Positions 20,215 to 31,275 are shown, numbered from the stretch's first letter. The stretch is DNA of 64,000 nt from Ursus arctos (GCF_023065955.2 NW_026623008.1:21758001-21822000); one strand, 5' to 3'. Notes: generated by a model not told the origin, from the letters alone. Made by a program: numbers and translations.

Positions 20215-21090
20215 GCCGACACATGGTCCGTACTCACTGAGTGTTTCCATTATTATTACTGTTGTCATGGTCGTGGATGCTGTTACCGTAGTGACAAAGT
20301 ACTCTGGATGCTGGGCCAGTGAGGGTGGCAATACCCTACTGTTGGTGGGGGGGCCGTGGGGCCAAGATTTGGCAGAGGGAAGGGCTGACGGAGCAGAGTA
20401 GGTCTCAGCCCAGCAAGGCCTGGTCCCAGGCAGGGGCCCCATTCGGGACCGAGCCAGGACTAGGTGCAGAGGTGGCCACGCTCAGGGTTTCGGAGCAGGG
20501 TCCCTCTAGCCAGAGCGTTGGTCCCCTAGCCCAGGGAGTGGCACAGCCCGAGGGTGGGCGCTGGCCCCAGGGCCCCGTTCTGGCTCTGCCCCCTCTGAGC
20601 TGCAGGGTCAGCTCCCCCACAGGCTGAGCTCACCCGCCAGCACAGTGAAGGCTCCTGGCACCAGAGTGGCCTCCACGTGGTCCCCGAAATCTCCGTCAGC
20701 ACATTATGCCCTTGGGGCCGGCATCGCCCTCTCCAGAGTCCCTGGAAGGGCTACTGGACCTCACTCACCCCAGGGCTGGCTGTGAGCACCCCTGCGCCTC
20801 CTGCCTCCCCACCCGAGTCACACATCCGCCCCAGGAAACCCGCGTTCCTGTTCCAGCTCGGCGCCCTTCTGGCCACCCCCGTCCTGGCATAAAGGGTGTT
20901 GGGCTTCTAGTCCCACAGTGAGGAGCACTTTCCTTTCCTCTCTTGTGCGCAATGGCAGGGCTAAGTGTGAACTGGGCTCTGCACGTGCTTTTTAGTTGCC
21001 TCGGACAAAAAACAATCCCCTTTCTGCTTAGGTTGACTTAGGTGGTTGACTTTTCTACCACTTGCCGCTAAAATATTCCAGCCGATATTC
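20215..21090. other. GC-rich single-copy DNA
   Basis: No repeat family or gene is recognised. The segment at 20930-21080 is more AT-rich. Confidence 0.5.
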
Positions 21091-21099
21091 CATGTTGCT

Positions 21100-21265
21100 C
21101 TCTTTGCAGGGCGGCGCTAGGGGCGCGAATGAGGGACTGCCCTGGGCCAGGTCCCCTGGTTCCACCCACAAGATCACATTGTCTGCCACAACCCATTTTA
21201 TAGGTGAGGATGCTGAGGCCTAGGGGGTGGAGGGACCTGCCTACGGCTCCAAACCGGGAACTGGT
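21100..21265 (-). mobile_element. MIR, antisense
   Basis: AACCCATTTTATAGGTGAGG, ATGCTGAGGCCTAGGGGGTG and ACCTGCCTACGGCTCCAAAC match antisense MIR. Confidence 0.75.
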
Positions 21266-21269
21266 CAAG

Positions 21270-21850
21270 ACACTCTCCGGCACCCCGCCTGCTTCCCTCC
21301 CAGCTTGGTGCTCAGGCCCTTGGGGGTCAGAGGACAGAGACCAGGGGGGCCCATGCAGTCATCTCCGCAAGCCAGTCTGGAGAGTCCGAGCCTCCAAGCT
21401 GGGGGACAGGAGGCAGGTGCGTGATGTGGGGGTTGAAATCGGAGTATCCCAAAAGCCCAGATTTAGACACATAGGATTGTTTTAGATTATAGCTTGAAAA
21501 TTTCTCAAGTTGATGAGCTGCTAGAAATCTTGAAATAAATGCCCACCCAGTGCAAGAGTTGTGCTCTCTCTCCGCATCCCGAGGACAGCGATCCTTCTCC
21601 CTCCTAGCTGCTTCAGCCCCTCCTCCCACCCTTGCCTTTTCCTCTCCAATCCCACTCCCCTCCTTGACCAGGGAGGCTCCTTGGGGTGGGCAGGGGAGGA
21701 CTGTTTTCTGCTGCTCCCGGCAGGGATGGGAAGTGGGCTGGGGCTCTCTGGGCAGGAAAGCCCACGGGGCTGGCTGAAGTCAGAGCGGGGGACTGATTCT
21801 AGGAATAGGTGCTAGTGGGAGAAGTCTCACAAGAGGTGGAAGTGACAACC
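21270..21850. other. Single-copy DNA
   Basis: No gene is recognised. A short AT-rich piece at 21475-21545 contains TAGATTATAGCTTGAAAAT. Confidence 0.45.
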
Positions 21851-21904
21851 CCTGATTTTATATTTTATTGAAACAATTGTGAGAAGTATCATCATCATGA
21901 ATAA

Positions 21905-22075
21905 TAAAAATGAATATTCATCACTCACTTCTGTGCGGGACCAGTGCTGGGAGCTCCCCACGGGCTGTCTGATTTGACCTCCTCCCACCGCCCTCCAGGA
22001 GGAGCCGGTGGTGAGCTGGGGCTTACAGAGGAGGGAAGGGGGCCTCAGGGGCAGAGTGTTGGGGCCTGTGGCCAT
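21905..22075 (-). mobile_element. MIR, antisense, decayed
   Basis: ACTTCTGTGCGGGACCAGTG, GTCTGATTTGACCTCCTCCC and TTACAGAGGAGGGAAGGGGG follow the antisense MIR order. Confidence 0.55.
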
Positions 22076-22129
22076 TGAAGAACAAAATCCGGACTCTGGC
22101 CCGGCTGTCTGACTCCAGGTCTGTGCTTG

Positions 22130-22262
22130 GATAAGGGCCCAAGGGCAGGGACCTCTGGGTGGACCTCTGGGTGTCCTTCACTGCTCATCCCCAGTGCCTC
22201 GCCCAGCATCAAGCATGTGGTCAGGGCCCAATAAATATTTGGTAAATAAATGAATGAATGTA
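22130..22262 (+). mobile_element. L2 3' end, sense
   Basis: TTCACTGCTCATCCCCAGTG, CCTCGCCCAGCATCAAGC and GGCCCAATAAATATTTGGTA ending in AAATGAATGAATG match the terminal L2 sequence, including its short 3' tail repeat. Confidence 0.82.
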
Positions 22263-22489
22263 AGATCCCTCCTATTTCCCCAATATTTTCACACATAGAG
22301 AGGGTTTCCATTCTCCCCAGGCTCCCCAGGCCAGGAAGAGGAGCCCAATTTTCAAAATAAAGTGCTGGTTTGGGGATTTTTAATGACTCACCCAGTGCTC
22401 CACAGGGCTCCACGGGACGTGAACTCGGGGCCGGGGCTGCTGGAGTGTTCTGAGTACTCCATGTGGTGTACTAGAGGTACTGCTCCGTG

Positions 22490-22672
22490 CAGTAGGTCAG
22501 AGTGTAGACTCAGCACACACCTGGTTCGAGTCCAAATTCGGCCTTTCCACAGGTGTGTCACGGCTGGGGACTTACTTCGCCTCTCTGGGTCTCAGTTTTC
22601 TCTTCTGTAAAATGGGAATGATAATAATCCTACTTCCCAGGGATGTCATGAGGGTAAATGAGAAATGACTCT
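22490..22672 (+). mobile_element. MIR, sense, near full length
   Basis: CCTGGTTCGAGTCCAAATTC, GTGTGTCACGGCTGGGGACT, CTCTGGGTCTCAGTTTTCTC and TAAAATGGGAATGATAATAA are in the right order for MIR. Confidence 0.88.
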
Positions 22673-22673
22673 A

Positions 22674-22882
22674 GAGCAGGGGTCCTCGACTTCGGCACTA
22701 TTGCCATTTGGATCAGATAATCCCTTGCCGTGGGGATTTATGAATTATAGGGTGTGTCCAGCATCACTGCTCTCTACCCACTAGATATCGGTAGCCTTTC
22801 CCACCTCTCCCCATGCGTGACACCCAAAAATGTCTCCGGACCTCCTCAAACGTCCCCTGGGGACAATCACTGGAGTGGAGCT
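22674..22882 (-). mobile_element. MER20-like hAT-Charlie element
   Basis: AGGGGTCCTCGACTTCGGCA, CTATTGCCATTTGGATCAGA, CTCTACCCACTAGATATCGG, CCCAAAAATGTCTCCGGACC and CGTCCCCTGGGGACAATCAC follow the well-known roughly 220-bp non-autonomous hAT-Charlie element that I know as MER20, in antisense. The element appears nearly complete. Confidence 0.78.
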
Positions 22883-22884
22883 CT

Positions 22885-23628
22885 TAGCATAGAGAGGAGG
22901 GAGGATTGTTATTTACCCTCATCATCCTCATGATGGGTGTCCAGGGGCCTCACCTGGCCTGTCGCTGCCGTGTCCCTGGGAGACTGCACTGGCCCTGCAC
23001 ACAGCAGGTGCTCAGAAGCCACTGTCCGTGGCAGGGTCTCCTCCGTGCAGCAGACTCTCATGCACAGCTCTCGAAGAAGGCACCATTTCTGGAATTCTCC
23101 ATCTCTTTTTCTCTTTTCTTCTCACTCTCACTCCCCCCCAGTGTTCATGCCAGCTGGGCTCTGGCAGAGCGGGTGGCAAAGTGACAGGCAGCTGAGGACT
23201 CCGTGCTCTTTGCTCCGGCTTTTATCCACCCGATTGCACGCAGCCAGGTTCTTGGCTGCCACTCAGCTGGAGAAATGTCAAAACTATATTAAATCATAGG
23301 GCGTGAGTGAGCAGCAGAACACTTCTCGCCCGCCCGCGCCCCTGGTGGGGAAGGACCATCTCGGCCTGACTCCGTGTCCTCTGAGGGCCTTGCTCGCTTC
23401 CCCGGCCCCTCTCCGTAATCACACTGCTGAAATGTGAAGCTCTTTCCCAGCATGAGAGCTGGAGGAGGCTGCGTCTGTCCGTCTGCAAGCGGTGGCTAGC
23501 GGTGGCCAGCGGTGGCCAGCATGTCAGTTCCTGGGGCCCCCGCCAGAGCGGCACAGCGGGGCAGCTGGCGGCAGAACAGGCTCACGGAAATGAGCTAGTG
23601 GCTGGACTTATCGTCCCCCTTTCCAGTT
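22885..23628. other. Single-copy DNA
   Basis: No gene is recognised. It includes AACTATATTAAATCATAGGG near 23281-23300 in an otherwise GC-rich stretch. Three decamers AGCGGTGGCY lie in tandem at about 23488-23520. Confidence 0.5.
23491..23520. repeat. 10-bp tandem repeat, three copies
   Basis: GGTGGCTAGC, GGTGGCCAGC and GGTGGCCAGC are three adjacent decamers, the last two identical. Confidence 0.85.
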
Positions 23629-23644
23629 TTATTAGTATATTTTA

Positions 23645-23829
23645 TTTTATTTTTAAAAAAGATTTTATTTATTTCTTTGAGAAAGAGAGAGAGAGCACAA
23701 GCAGGGGGAGAGGGAGAAGCAGGCTCCCCGCTGAGCAGGGAACCCAATGTGGGGCTCAATCCCAGGACCCTGAGATCATGACCTGAGCCGAAGACAGACG
23801 CTTAACCATCTGAGCCACCCAGGCGCCTC
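23645..23829 (-). mobile_element. CAN SINE, antisense
   Basis: It is an inverted copy with AGATTTTATTTATTTCTTTG tail, CAAGCAGGGGGAGAGGGAGA body and GAGCCACCCAGGCGCC head. A perfect 16-bp target-site duplication TTATTAGTATATTTTA flanks it at 23629-23644 and 23830-23845. Confidence 0.97.
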
Positions 23830-23845
23830 TTATTAGTATATTTTA

Positions 23846-25367
23846 ACAGCTGTATTGAGGGATTACAGACATAAAATAAATTCCCCTTTCAAAAACGTGC
23901 CGTGTGGTGAGTTTGTTCACGAGCCAGCCCCACAGTCAAGATGAAACCATCCCTGCCGTCAAGCTAGTGAACAATTTCCTCATGCCCCTTGGCCAGCCCA
24001 CCATCCCACCCTCTCCATGCCCCCTCTGCTGACCGGCTGGCTGTAACTACAGATTAAATTTCATTTTCTACAATTTCATATCAGTGGAACCCTATGTATG
24101 TGAGCTCTGCGCGGTTACATTGAGATTCACCTATGTTGTGTGTTTCGGTAGCTCATTAATGCTGAGTAGTATTCTGTTCTATGGCTATACATACAAAAAC
24201 GTATCCATTCCTTCACCTGTTAGTAGCTATTTGCGTTGTCTTGGGCTTTGGCTCTTACCCCATAAAATTGCTGTGAGCTTTCATGTGCAACCCTTTGTAT
24301 AGATAGCATGCTTTCTTTTCTTTTGCACAGACACCAAAGAGCAGAATGGCTGGATAATATGGTAGGTGTATGTTTCCATTTTTAAGAAATGAACACATTG
24401 TTTTACACACAGTAGGTGGCATCCTTATGTAAGTTTCAGTTCCCGCACGTCCTCACCAACCCTCGGTGTGGTCAGTCTTTTTAATTGCAACCGTCCCACT
24501 TAGGTGAATTTTTATATATTTTGTAAACAAGTCCTTTATTAAACATATGGCTTGCAACTATGTTCTCTCAGTTTCTGACCCATCTTTTCATTCTTTTTTT
24601 TTTTTTTTCCGAAGAGCGGTTTTAAATTTGAATGGAATCCAACCTGCCTATTTCTTCTTTTAAGGTTATGCTTTGGGTGTACCTAAGAGATGTTTTGCCA
24701 AACTCAAGGTGATAATTTTCTCCTATGTTTCTGCTAGTTTTTGCAGCTACAGGTTTTGAATTTAGGTCTGTCATGAATACCGAGTCAGTTTTCACAGATG
24801 GTGCAAGGTATGAATCAAGGAGTTTGTTGTTTGACTAATGGACATCCAAGTGTTTCAACATCATTGTTGAAAAGATCATCCTTTTCCTACTAGAATTGCC
24901 TTTGTCATTGTGTCAAAAATCAGTTGTCCATATATGTATGGGCCAATGTCTGGACATCTGTGTCTAAGTTTGTCTAACCACCAACACATTCCCTTATTTT
25001 CTGAAACCTTACAGTAAGTCTTCAAGTCAGGTAGTGTTGGTCCTCTAATTTTTTCTTCTTGTTGGCTGTCTCAGGTCCATTGCACGTCTATATGATTTTT
25101 AGCGTTGATTTGCCAATTTCTATTTTAAAAAGGCTATTGGGATTTCACTGGTGGGATTGCATTGAATCTATGATCAGTTTGGGGAGAACTGACATCTTTC
25201 AACCACAAACATGGAGCTCCTCCCCATGTACCTAGGTCCCCTCAATTTCTGTCAGCACTGTTTGGGAGTTCAGAGTTTGGGTTCATCACATCTCTTGTCA
25301 GATTTATCCCTAAGTATTTCAAGGTTTTGATGCTATTGTAAACAGCGTTTTAAAATTCTCCTTTATG
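23846..25367 (-). mobile_element. L1M 3' UTR and ORF2, antisense (left segment)
   Basis: It begins with AACAGCTGTATTGAGGGATT, the antisense L1M 3' end. It passes through GGCTGGATAATATGGTAGGT, GATCATCCTTTTCCTACTAG, GCATTGAATCTATGATCAGT and TTATCCCTAAGTATTTCAAG. This is antisense ORF2 moving toward the reverse-transcriptase domain. Many stops are present in the coding direction; it is a dead copy. Confidence 0.9.
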
Positions 25368-25580
25368 GGGCGCCTGGGTGGCGCAGCGGTTAAGCGTCTG
25401 CCTTCGGCTCAGGGCGTGATCCCAGCATTCTGGGTTCCAGCCCCACATCAGACTCCTCCACTAAGAGCCTGCTTCTTCCTCTCCCACTCCCCCTGCTTGT
25501 GTTCCCTCTCGCGCTGGCTGTCTCTCTCTGTCAAATAAATAAATAAATAAATAAAAATCTTAAAAAAAATAAATAAAAAA
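25368..25580 (+). mobile_element. CAN SINE, sense, bear-type variant
   Basis: The head GGGCGCCTGGGTGGCGCAGC is followed by CGGCTCAGGGCGTGATCC and a long AAATAAATAAATAAATAAAA tail. Flanks TAAAATTCTCCTTTATG and TAAAATTCTTCTTTCTG form an imperfect 17-bp target-site duplication inside the L1. Confidence 0.95.
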
Positions 25581-26685
25581 TAAAATTCTTCTTTCTGGTT
25601 TTCATTGCTAGCCTATAGAAATACAATTGATGTTCATGTATTGACATTCTATTTTACAGCCTTGCTAAGTTCCCTTACTTGTTCCAGCAGCTCTTATTGT
25701 AGATCCCATTATATTTTCTACAAAGGTAATCGTGACATCTATGAATAAAGACAGTTTTACTTCTTCCTTTCCAGGCTTTGCCTTTATTTCTTCTCTTGCC
25801 CTATTGTACCAGCTAGGACCTCCCATAAAAATTTATATAGAAGAGGTGAGCTCAGGTATTTTTGTCTTGTTCCTGATCTTAACAGACTTTCACTATTAAG
25901 AACGATCTTAACCGTAGATGTTTCATAAATGCTCTTGGCCAGGTTGACGAAGTTCCGTTATGTTCCTAGTTTTGCCAGTCACTTGTATGACTAATATCGG
26001 ATTTTGTCAAATTTGTTTTTTGGCTGCTATTGTGATGATTACATGGTTTTTCTTTTTCAGTTATTTGATGGTGAATTACATTGACTGGTTTTCCAATGTT
26101 AAACTATCCTTGCATTCCTAGGATAAGCCTTGATCATGATGCATTATTATTATTATGTATTGTTGGATTTGATTTGTCAAAATTTTGTCATAAAATTCAG
26201 CATCCATGCTCACAAGGGACTTTCTTTTCCTGTGATGTCTTTGTCAGGTTTTGTTATGTTCAGGGTGATGTCGGCTTTATAGAATGAGCTGGGAAGCGTT
26301 CTCTCCACTTCTATTTTCTGGAAGAGTCTGTGTCGAAATCGATACCATTTCTTCCTCAAACAATAAGGTCCTCAAGTGAAACCATTTGGGACTGGAGTTG
26401 CTGCGCGTGTGTGGAGGGGGAAAGATTTCAATGAGAAATTCAAGTGTTTAAGTATCTAGAATGTTTTTTTCTTCTTGATTGGACTTTGGTATAGCTGCTG
26501 TCTTTCAGGGAGCTTGCTTACTTGCTCTAACTGTCCAAGTTATTGGCATAAAGGTGTTCACCATCCTTTTCACTTGTTCTGAATCAGTATGATGTCATGA
26601 TCTCTACATGACATTAGTCTTTTTGTCTTCTCTCTCTTTTTCTGGACCATTTGTTTCGAGGTTAACCAATTTGATTAATTTTCTT
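25581..26685 (-). mobile_element. L1 ORF2, antisense (middle segment)
   Basis: It continues the L1 with CAATTGATGTTCATGTATTG, TTTCTACAAAGGTAATCGTG, GATTACATGGTTTTTCTTTT and TTGCATTCCTAGGATAAGCC, all antisense reverse-transcriptase region. The order matches the left segment, so the SINE at 25368 split one L1. Confidence 0.9.
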
Positions 26686-26887
26686 TCTTTTTTTTTTTTA
26701 AGATTTTATTTATTTATTCGACAGAGATAGATACAGCCAGCGAGAGAGGGAACACAAGGAGGGGGAGTGGGAGAGGAAGAAACAGGCTCACAGCGGAGGA
26801 GCCTGATGTGGGGCTCGATCCCATAACGTCCGGATCACGCCCTGAGCCAAAGGCAGACGCTTAACCGCTGTGCCACCCAGGCGCCCC
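26686..26887 (-). mobile_element. CAN SINE, antisense, bear-type variant
   Basis: AGATTTTATTTATTTATTCG, GACAGAGATAGATACAGCCA, GGATCACGCCCTGAGCC and the head TGTGCCACCCAGGCGCCCC are present. A perfect 15-bp duplication TTGATTAATTTTCTT flanks it at 26671-26685 and 26888-26902. Confidence 0.97.
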
Positions 26888-27245
26888 TTGATTAATTTTC
26901 TTGAAGAAGCAGCTTTTGGTTTTGATTTCCTGTCTTGGTTTTCTGATTTCTATGTTGTAGATTTCTGCTCTGTTTCCTATTACTTCCTTTCTTCTGCTGA
27001 GTTTAGGTTTAATTGCTTTTTTTTTTTTTTTAAGTTTCTTAATATGGCAACTGAAGTCATTAATTTGAAATCTCTTTTCTTTCAAATAAAGACGTGTGGT
27101 GCTAAAGTTTCCCTCTCGCTAGCATCCCGCGAATTTTTAATATGTTGTGTTTTCATTTTCATTCACTTTCACATGCTTTTAAATTTCCCTGCCAATTCCC
27201 TCTTTGACCCATGGGTTATTCAGAAGTATGTGATCTAATTTCCAA
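26888..27245 (-). mobile_element. L1 ORF2, antisense (right segment)
   Basis: GAAGAAGCAGCTTTTGGTTT, TTTCTATGTTGTAGATTTC and TGACCCATGGGTTATTCAGA are antisense ORF2 5'-half sequence that continues the same L1 after the SINE. Confidence 0.85.
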
Positions 27246-27342
27246 ATGTTTGGGGACTTCGTAAGAACCTGTCAAACGATTTTCCAGAGTGGCTGTCCTG
27301 TTTTGCATTTTTCATCAGCCACGAACAAAAGTCCTGTTTGAG
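27246..27342 (-). mobile_element. Second L1 ORF2 fragment, antisense (start)
   Basis: ACGATTTTCCAGAGTGGCTG followed by AACAAAAGTCCTGTTTGAG returns to the 3' part of ORF2. This marks a new L1 copy next to the first. Confidence 0.75.
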
Positions 27343-27540
27343 GGGGCACCTGGGTGGCACAGCGGTTAAGCGTCTGCCTTCGGCTCAGGGCGTGATCCCG
27401 GCGTTACGGGATCGAGCCCCACATCAGGCTCCTCCGCTAGGAGCCTGCTTCTTCCTCTCCCACTCCCCCTGCTTGTGTTCCCTCTCTCTCTGGCTGTCTC
27501 TATCTCTGTCGAATAAATAAATAAAATCTTTAAAAAAAAA
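27343..27540 (+). mobile_element. CAN SINE, sense, bear-type variant
   Basis: GGGGCACCTGGGTGGCACAG, CGGCTCAGGGCGTGATCC, GGGATCGAGCCCCACATCAG and CGAATAAATAAATAAAATC are present. The 16-bp duplication AAAAGTCCTGTTTGAG is perfect (27327-27342 and 27541-27556). It is the closest match here to the bear/panda form as I remember it. Confidence 0.97.
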
Positions 27541-27556
27541 AAAAGTCCTGTTTGAG

Positions 27557-28720
27557 CTGCTTCCTCGCTAGCATTGGTCTTTTATCTTAGCCATTCTCAT
27601 GGGCATGCAATGGTGTCTCGCCATAGTTTTAATTTGCATGCTTCTATGGTGATTCATGCTGCACATCTTTCCATGCACCTATTTGCCATCTGTCTCTGCC
27701 CTTTGATAAAATGTCTCTTCATGTCTCTTGCCCATTTTTAATTAGATTATTCGTTTTACTGTTGAGTTTAGAGAGTTCCTTATATATTTTAGCCACCATC
27801 CTCCGTTGGATAAGTGGTTTGCAGATATCGGCCCCTGTTTTGTAGCTTGTCTTGTCATACTCTTAATGGAGTATTTTGAAGAGCAAAAAGTTTTAATTTT
27901 GATGAAGTCTAATTTATCAGGTTTGCCTTTTATGGATTGTGCTTATGGTGTCATTTGTAAGAACTCTTCGTCTAAACCCAGATCATGAATATTTTATCCA
28001 AAAAAATGTTAGTTTTAAATTTTGAATCTATATCCATTTTGAGTTAATCTTGTGTACAGTGTGAGGTTTAGGTCAAGGGTTTTTTTGTTTTGTTTTGTTT
28101 TTGATTTTATGTTATGTTATGTTGTTATTTACTTACTTATTTGGGGAGAGGATATGGATGACCAATTGTTACAGCACCATTTGTTGAAAAGATACCTTCC
28201 TCCGTTGAATTACTTTTGGATTTTTGTCAAATATGAAATGGTTGTATTTGTGTAAGGTTATTTCTGGGCTATTTTGTTCCACTGTCTCTTGCCGTACCAC
28301 AGTGTCTTGGTTGCTGTAGCTTTATAGTCTTAAAATCAAGGTATGTGACTCCTTCAGCTTTGTTCTTCATTTTCAAAGTTGTTTATTCCAGTTCATTTGC
28401 CTTTTCATATACATTTTAGAGTCAGCTTCTCTATATACACAAGAAAATTCTGCTTGGATTTTGACTGGTATTACATTAAGTGAACAGATCATGCTGGGGT
28501 ATATTGATCTCTTTACTCTATTGAGTTTTCCGATCCATGAACATGGTATATCTTTCCATTTATTTAGGTCTTTTAAAAATTTCTTTCAACAGCATTTTGT
28601 AGTTTTTGGCATACAGATACTGTACATTTTATTAGATTTGTACTTAAGTATTGCAGTTTTCTTGGGGCTATTGTAAATGGTATTGTGTTTTCAAAGACAT
28701 TTTCACTGAATAGAGAATGA
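27557..28720 (-). mobile_element. Second L1 ORF2 fragment, antisense (continued)
   Basis: CTCATGGGCATGCAATGGTG, TTTGATAAAATGTCTCTTCA, ACAGCACCATTTGTTGAAAA, TTCCACTGTCTCTTGCCGTA and TTGCTGTAGCTTTATAGTCT follow antisense L1 ORF2 in order. A TTTTG-rich run lies at about 28080-28105. The frame is dead. Confidence 0.9.
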
Positions 28721-28779
28721 TAGATTTACCATTGTGTGTGTGTGTTTCAATTACCTTTTAAAGAAACTTAAATAATAAA

Positions 28780-29664
28780 AAAAAATCTTACATTTCTGGT
28801 GCTCTGTATTTCTTTGTGTAGATGCATATTTCTATCTGATATCATCTTCTTTCTGCCTGAAGGACTATCTTTAATGTTTCTTGTACTGAAGATCTTTATA
28901 CATCTGAAAAAGTTTTTATTTCACCTTCATTTTGAAAGACATTTTCGCTGGTTAAAGAATTACAGGTTCACAGATTATTTTTTCCTTTTGATACCTATAA
29001 GATGTTCCTCACTGTCTCACTCTCATCATTTCTGAAGAGAAATCCAGTGTCATTGTCATCTTTATTTCTTTGTCCTTAAAGTTTCTTCTTTTCTGTTGGC
29101 TTTTAAGACCTTCTCTTTATCACTGGCTTTAAGAAATTTGATTCTGGTGTGTCTCAGTCTGTTTTTCTTCTTGTTTCTTGTGTTTGGCATCTATTGAGAT
29201 TCTTGTATCTCTGGGTTTAAAGATTTTATCAAATTTAGAAAAATTATTTCTTCAAGTATTTTTCTGATCTCACTCCCTTTCTTTTTTCTCTTCTGGGAAC
29301 TCAGGATACATCGATATCAGTTTCCTTGAAGTTGTCTCACAGTTCATGGATGCTCTTTTTTATTTTTGTAAATTTTTTTTCTTTGCGTTTCTTTTTTGAT
29401 AGTTTCCATTGCTATGCCTTCAAGTTCACCACTCTTTTCTTTGGCAATTTCTAATCTATTAATACATCTGGTAAGCTTTTCATCTCAGACATTATAGTTT
29501 TCATCTCTAGAATTTTGATGTGGCTCTCGTAAAATATATTTTTCCATGTCTTTACATAACTTTTTGAACATATAGAATACAGTGATAATAACTGTTTTAA
29601 TGCCTTTGTCTGCAAATTCGAACATTTCTGTCAGTTCAGGGTTGGTTTTAATTACTCAATTTTC
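28780..29664 (-). mobile_element. L1-type sequence, probably 5' region, antisense (left part)
   Basis: GGTGCTCTGTATTTCTTTGT, CTGCCTGAAGGACTATCTTT, TCATTTTGAAAGACATTTTC, ATTTGATTCTGGTGTGTCTC, GGAACTCAGGATACATCGAT and TGCCTTTGTCTGCAAATTCG match a phrase order I know from the antisense 5' portion of old L1M elements. Family naming needs a repeat library. Confidence 0.7.
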
Positions 29665-29863
29665 TTTCTTTTTTTTTTTAAGATTTTATTTATTTATTCG
29701 ACAGAGAGACAGCCAGCGAGAGAGGGAACACAAGCAGGGGGAGTGGGAGAGGAAGAAGCAGGCTCCCAGCGGAGGAGCCTGATGCGGGGCTCGATCCCAT
29801 AATGCTGGGATCACGCCCTGAGCCGAAGGCAGACGCTTAACCGCTGTGCCACCCAGGCGCCCC
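29665..29863 (-). mobile_element. CAN SINE, antisense, bear-type variant
   Basis: AGATTTTATTTATTTATTCG, GACAGAGAGACAGCCAGCGA, GGAGGAGCCTGATGCGGGGC and CACCCAGGCGCCCC are present. A perfect 17-bp duplication TTAATTACTCAATTTTC flanks it at 29648-29664 and 29864-29880. Confidence 0.97.
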
Positions 29864-30690
29864 TTAATTACTCAATTTTCTCCTCATTATGGATCATATG
29901 CCTCTGTTTTGTATGCCTGGTAATCTTTTATTGGATACCAGGCATTCTTAATTTCCTTTGTAAGATGGTGGTTATTTGTGTATCCTTATAAATATTCTTG
30001 AGCTTTGTTCTGGGACCTACTTAAGTTGCCTGGAAACAGTTTGAATCTTCTGGGTCTTGCTTTTAAGCATTGTTTGGTGGGACCAGAGCAGAGCTTAGGG
30101 CTAATTTCCCTCACCACTGAGGCAAGACTCGTCTGAGTTCTCTAGCCAGTGCTCTGTGATTCAGGCTCTTTTCCAGTCTAGATGGTGGGAGCAGCACCCT
30201 TCCCAGCCCAGTCGTGAGTACTGGGCATGATTCCCTCCAATCCTCTTGGATGATTCTTTCCCAAGACTTAAGTGCTCTCTGCACACATGTATGCTGATTA
30301 TACTAGGCTGAACACTCGAGGAGGACTTTCTGCAGATTCCAGGGCTCTCTGTACAGTAGTCTGTCCTGTGAGCTCTAGTCGCTTTGTTTTCCTTGGACTC
30401 ACAATTCAGGGTGTTCACAGCTCTGCCCGAGTTCACTTTCCTTGTGCCGGAAACTCTTATGTATGCTGGAGCAAACATGGGCTCACCTCATTAATTTCCT
30501 GTCTCTCAGGGATCACTGTTCTGCATTGTCTAAAGTTCAGTGTCTTGACAACTCTTGTTTCATATTTTTGTTCGTTTTGGTTGATGTCAGTTATTTTAGA
30601 CAGGAAGTTTAAGTTTAAGTCCAGACCTTACTGCAACCTAGCTGGACATGGAAGCCTGGCATGTGGGTTTTCCTGATGCCACAGATGGGC
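29864..30690 (-). mobile_element. L1-type sequence, probably 5' UTR, antisense (right part)
   Basis: CTCCTCATTATGGATCATAT, CTTGAGCTTTGTTCTGGGAC, AGCATTGTTTGGTGGGACCA, TGAACACTCGAGGAGGACTT and CTCAGGGATCACTGTTCTGC continue the same L1 order past the SINE. The element ends near 30650-30690. Confidence 0.7.
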
Positions 30691-30699
30691 AAGGCAGAC

Positions 30700-31025
30700 A
30701 ACTCCTTCCTGCTCGAGGACCAAACAGAATAAACACCTCAAACCTCCATTAGTTTCTGACTCAGACGTGGGTTTGTCTGGGGAGGGTAAGTGCAACACCA
30801 AGAGTCTGTTCCCACAAGTCTCACTCATGCACCCTTCGCATGAATACAGTTCTTCCTTAATATCACATCTCCCCAAGCCTCAGAGGCTGTGGATTTAGAG
30901 GTCCACCACCAATTTAATAATAATTTTTCATTGTTATAAACAAAGAGACATGAATACTTTAAATATACTTTTCTATCATCAGACACATTCCACTTTTTGG
31001 GGAAAAAATAATAAAAAATAACTTG
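30700..31025. other. Single-copy DNA
   Basis: No gene is recognised. The part at 30905-31020 is AT-rich (AATTTAATAATAATTTTTC) and may be a decayed repeat. Confidence 0.4.
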
Positions 31026-31034
31026 AAGGAAGCA

Positions 31035-31275
31035 CAGAATTAATAACTAATGTGTTTGGAGTGCCCAATAGATGCCAGGCCCCAGTTCAGGGCATTGCAG
31101 GCATGACCTCATTTAAGACCCCCAGGGGGACTGTGATGTGGGCACTGTTTTGGCGGTCATTTTACAGATGAGTAAACTGAGGCTCAGAGTGATTGGGTTT
31201 CGTGCCCACAGTCACCCGGCTGCTAAGTGACACAGCTAGGACTGGAACTTGGGTCTGTTGGGTTCTCCCAAAGCC
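31035..31275 (-). mobile_element. MIR, antisense, near full length
   Basis: GGAGTGCCCAATAGATGCCA, ATGACCTCATTTAAGACCCC, CATTTTACAGATGAGTAAAC, TGAGGCTCAGAGTGATTGGG and CTAGGACTGGAACTTGGGTC follow antisense MIR from tail to head. Confidence 0.88.
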
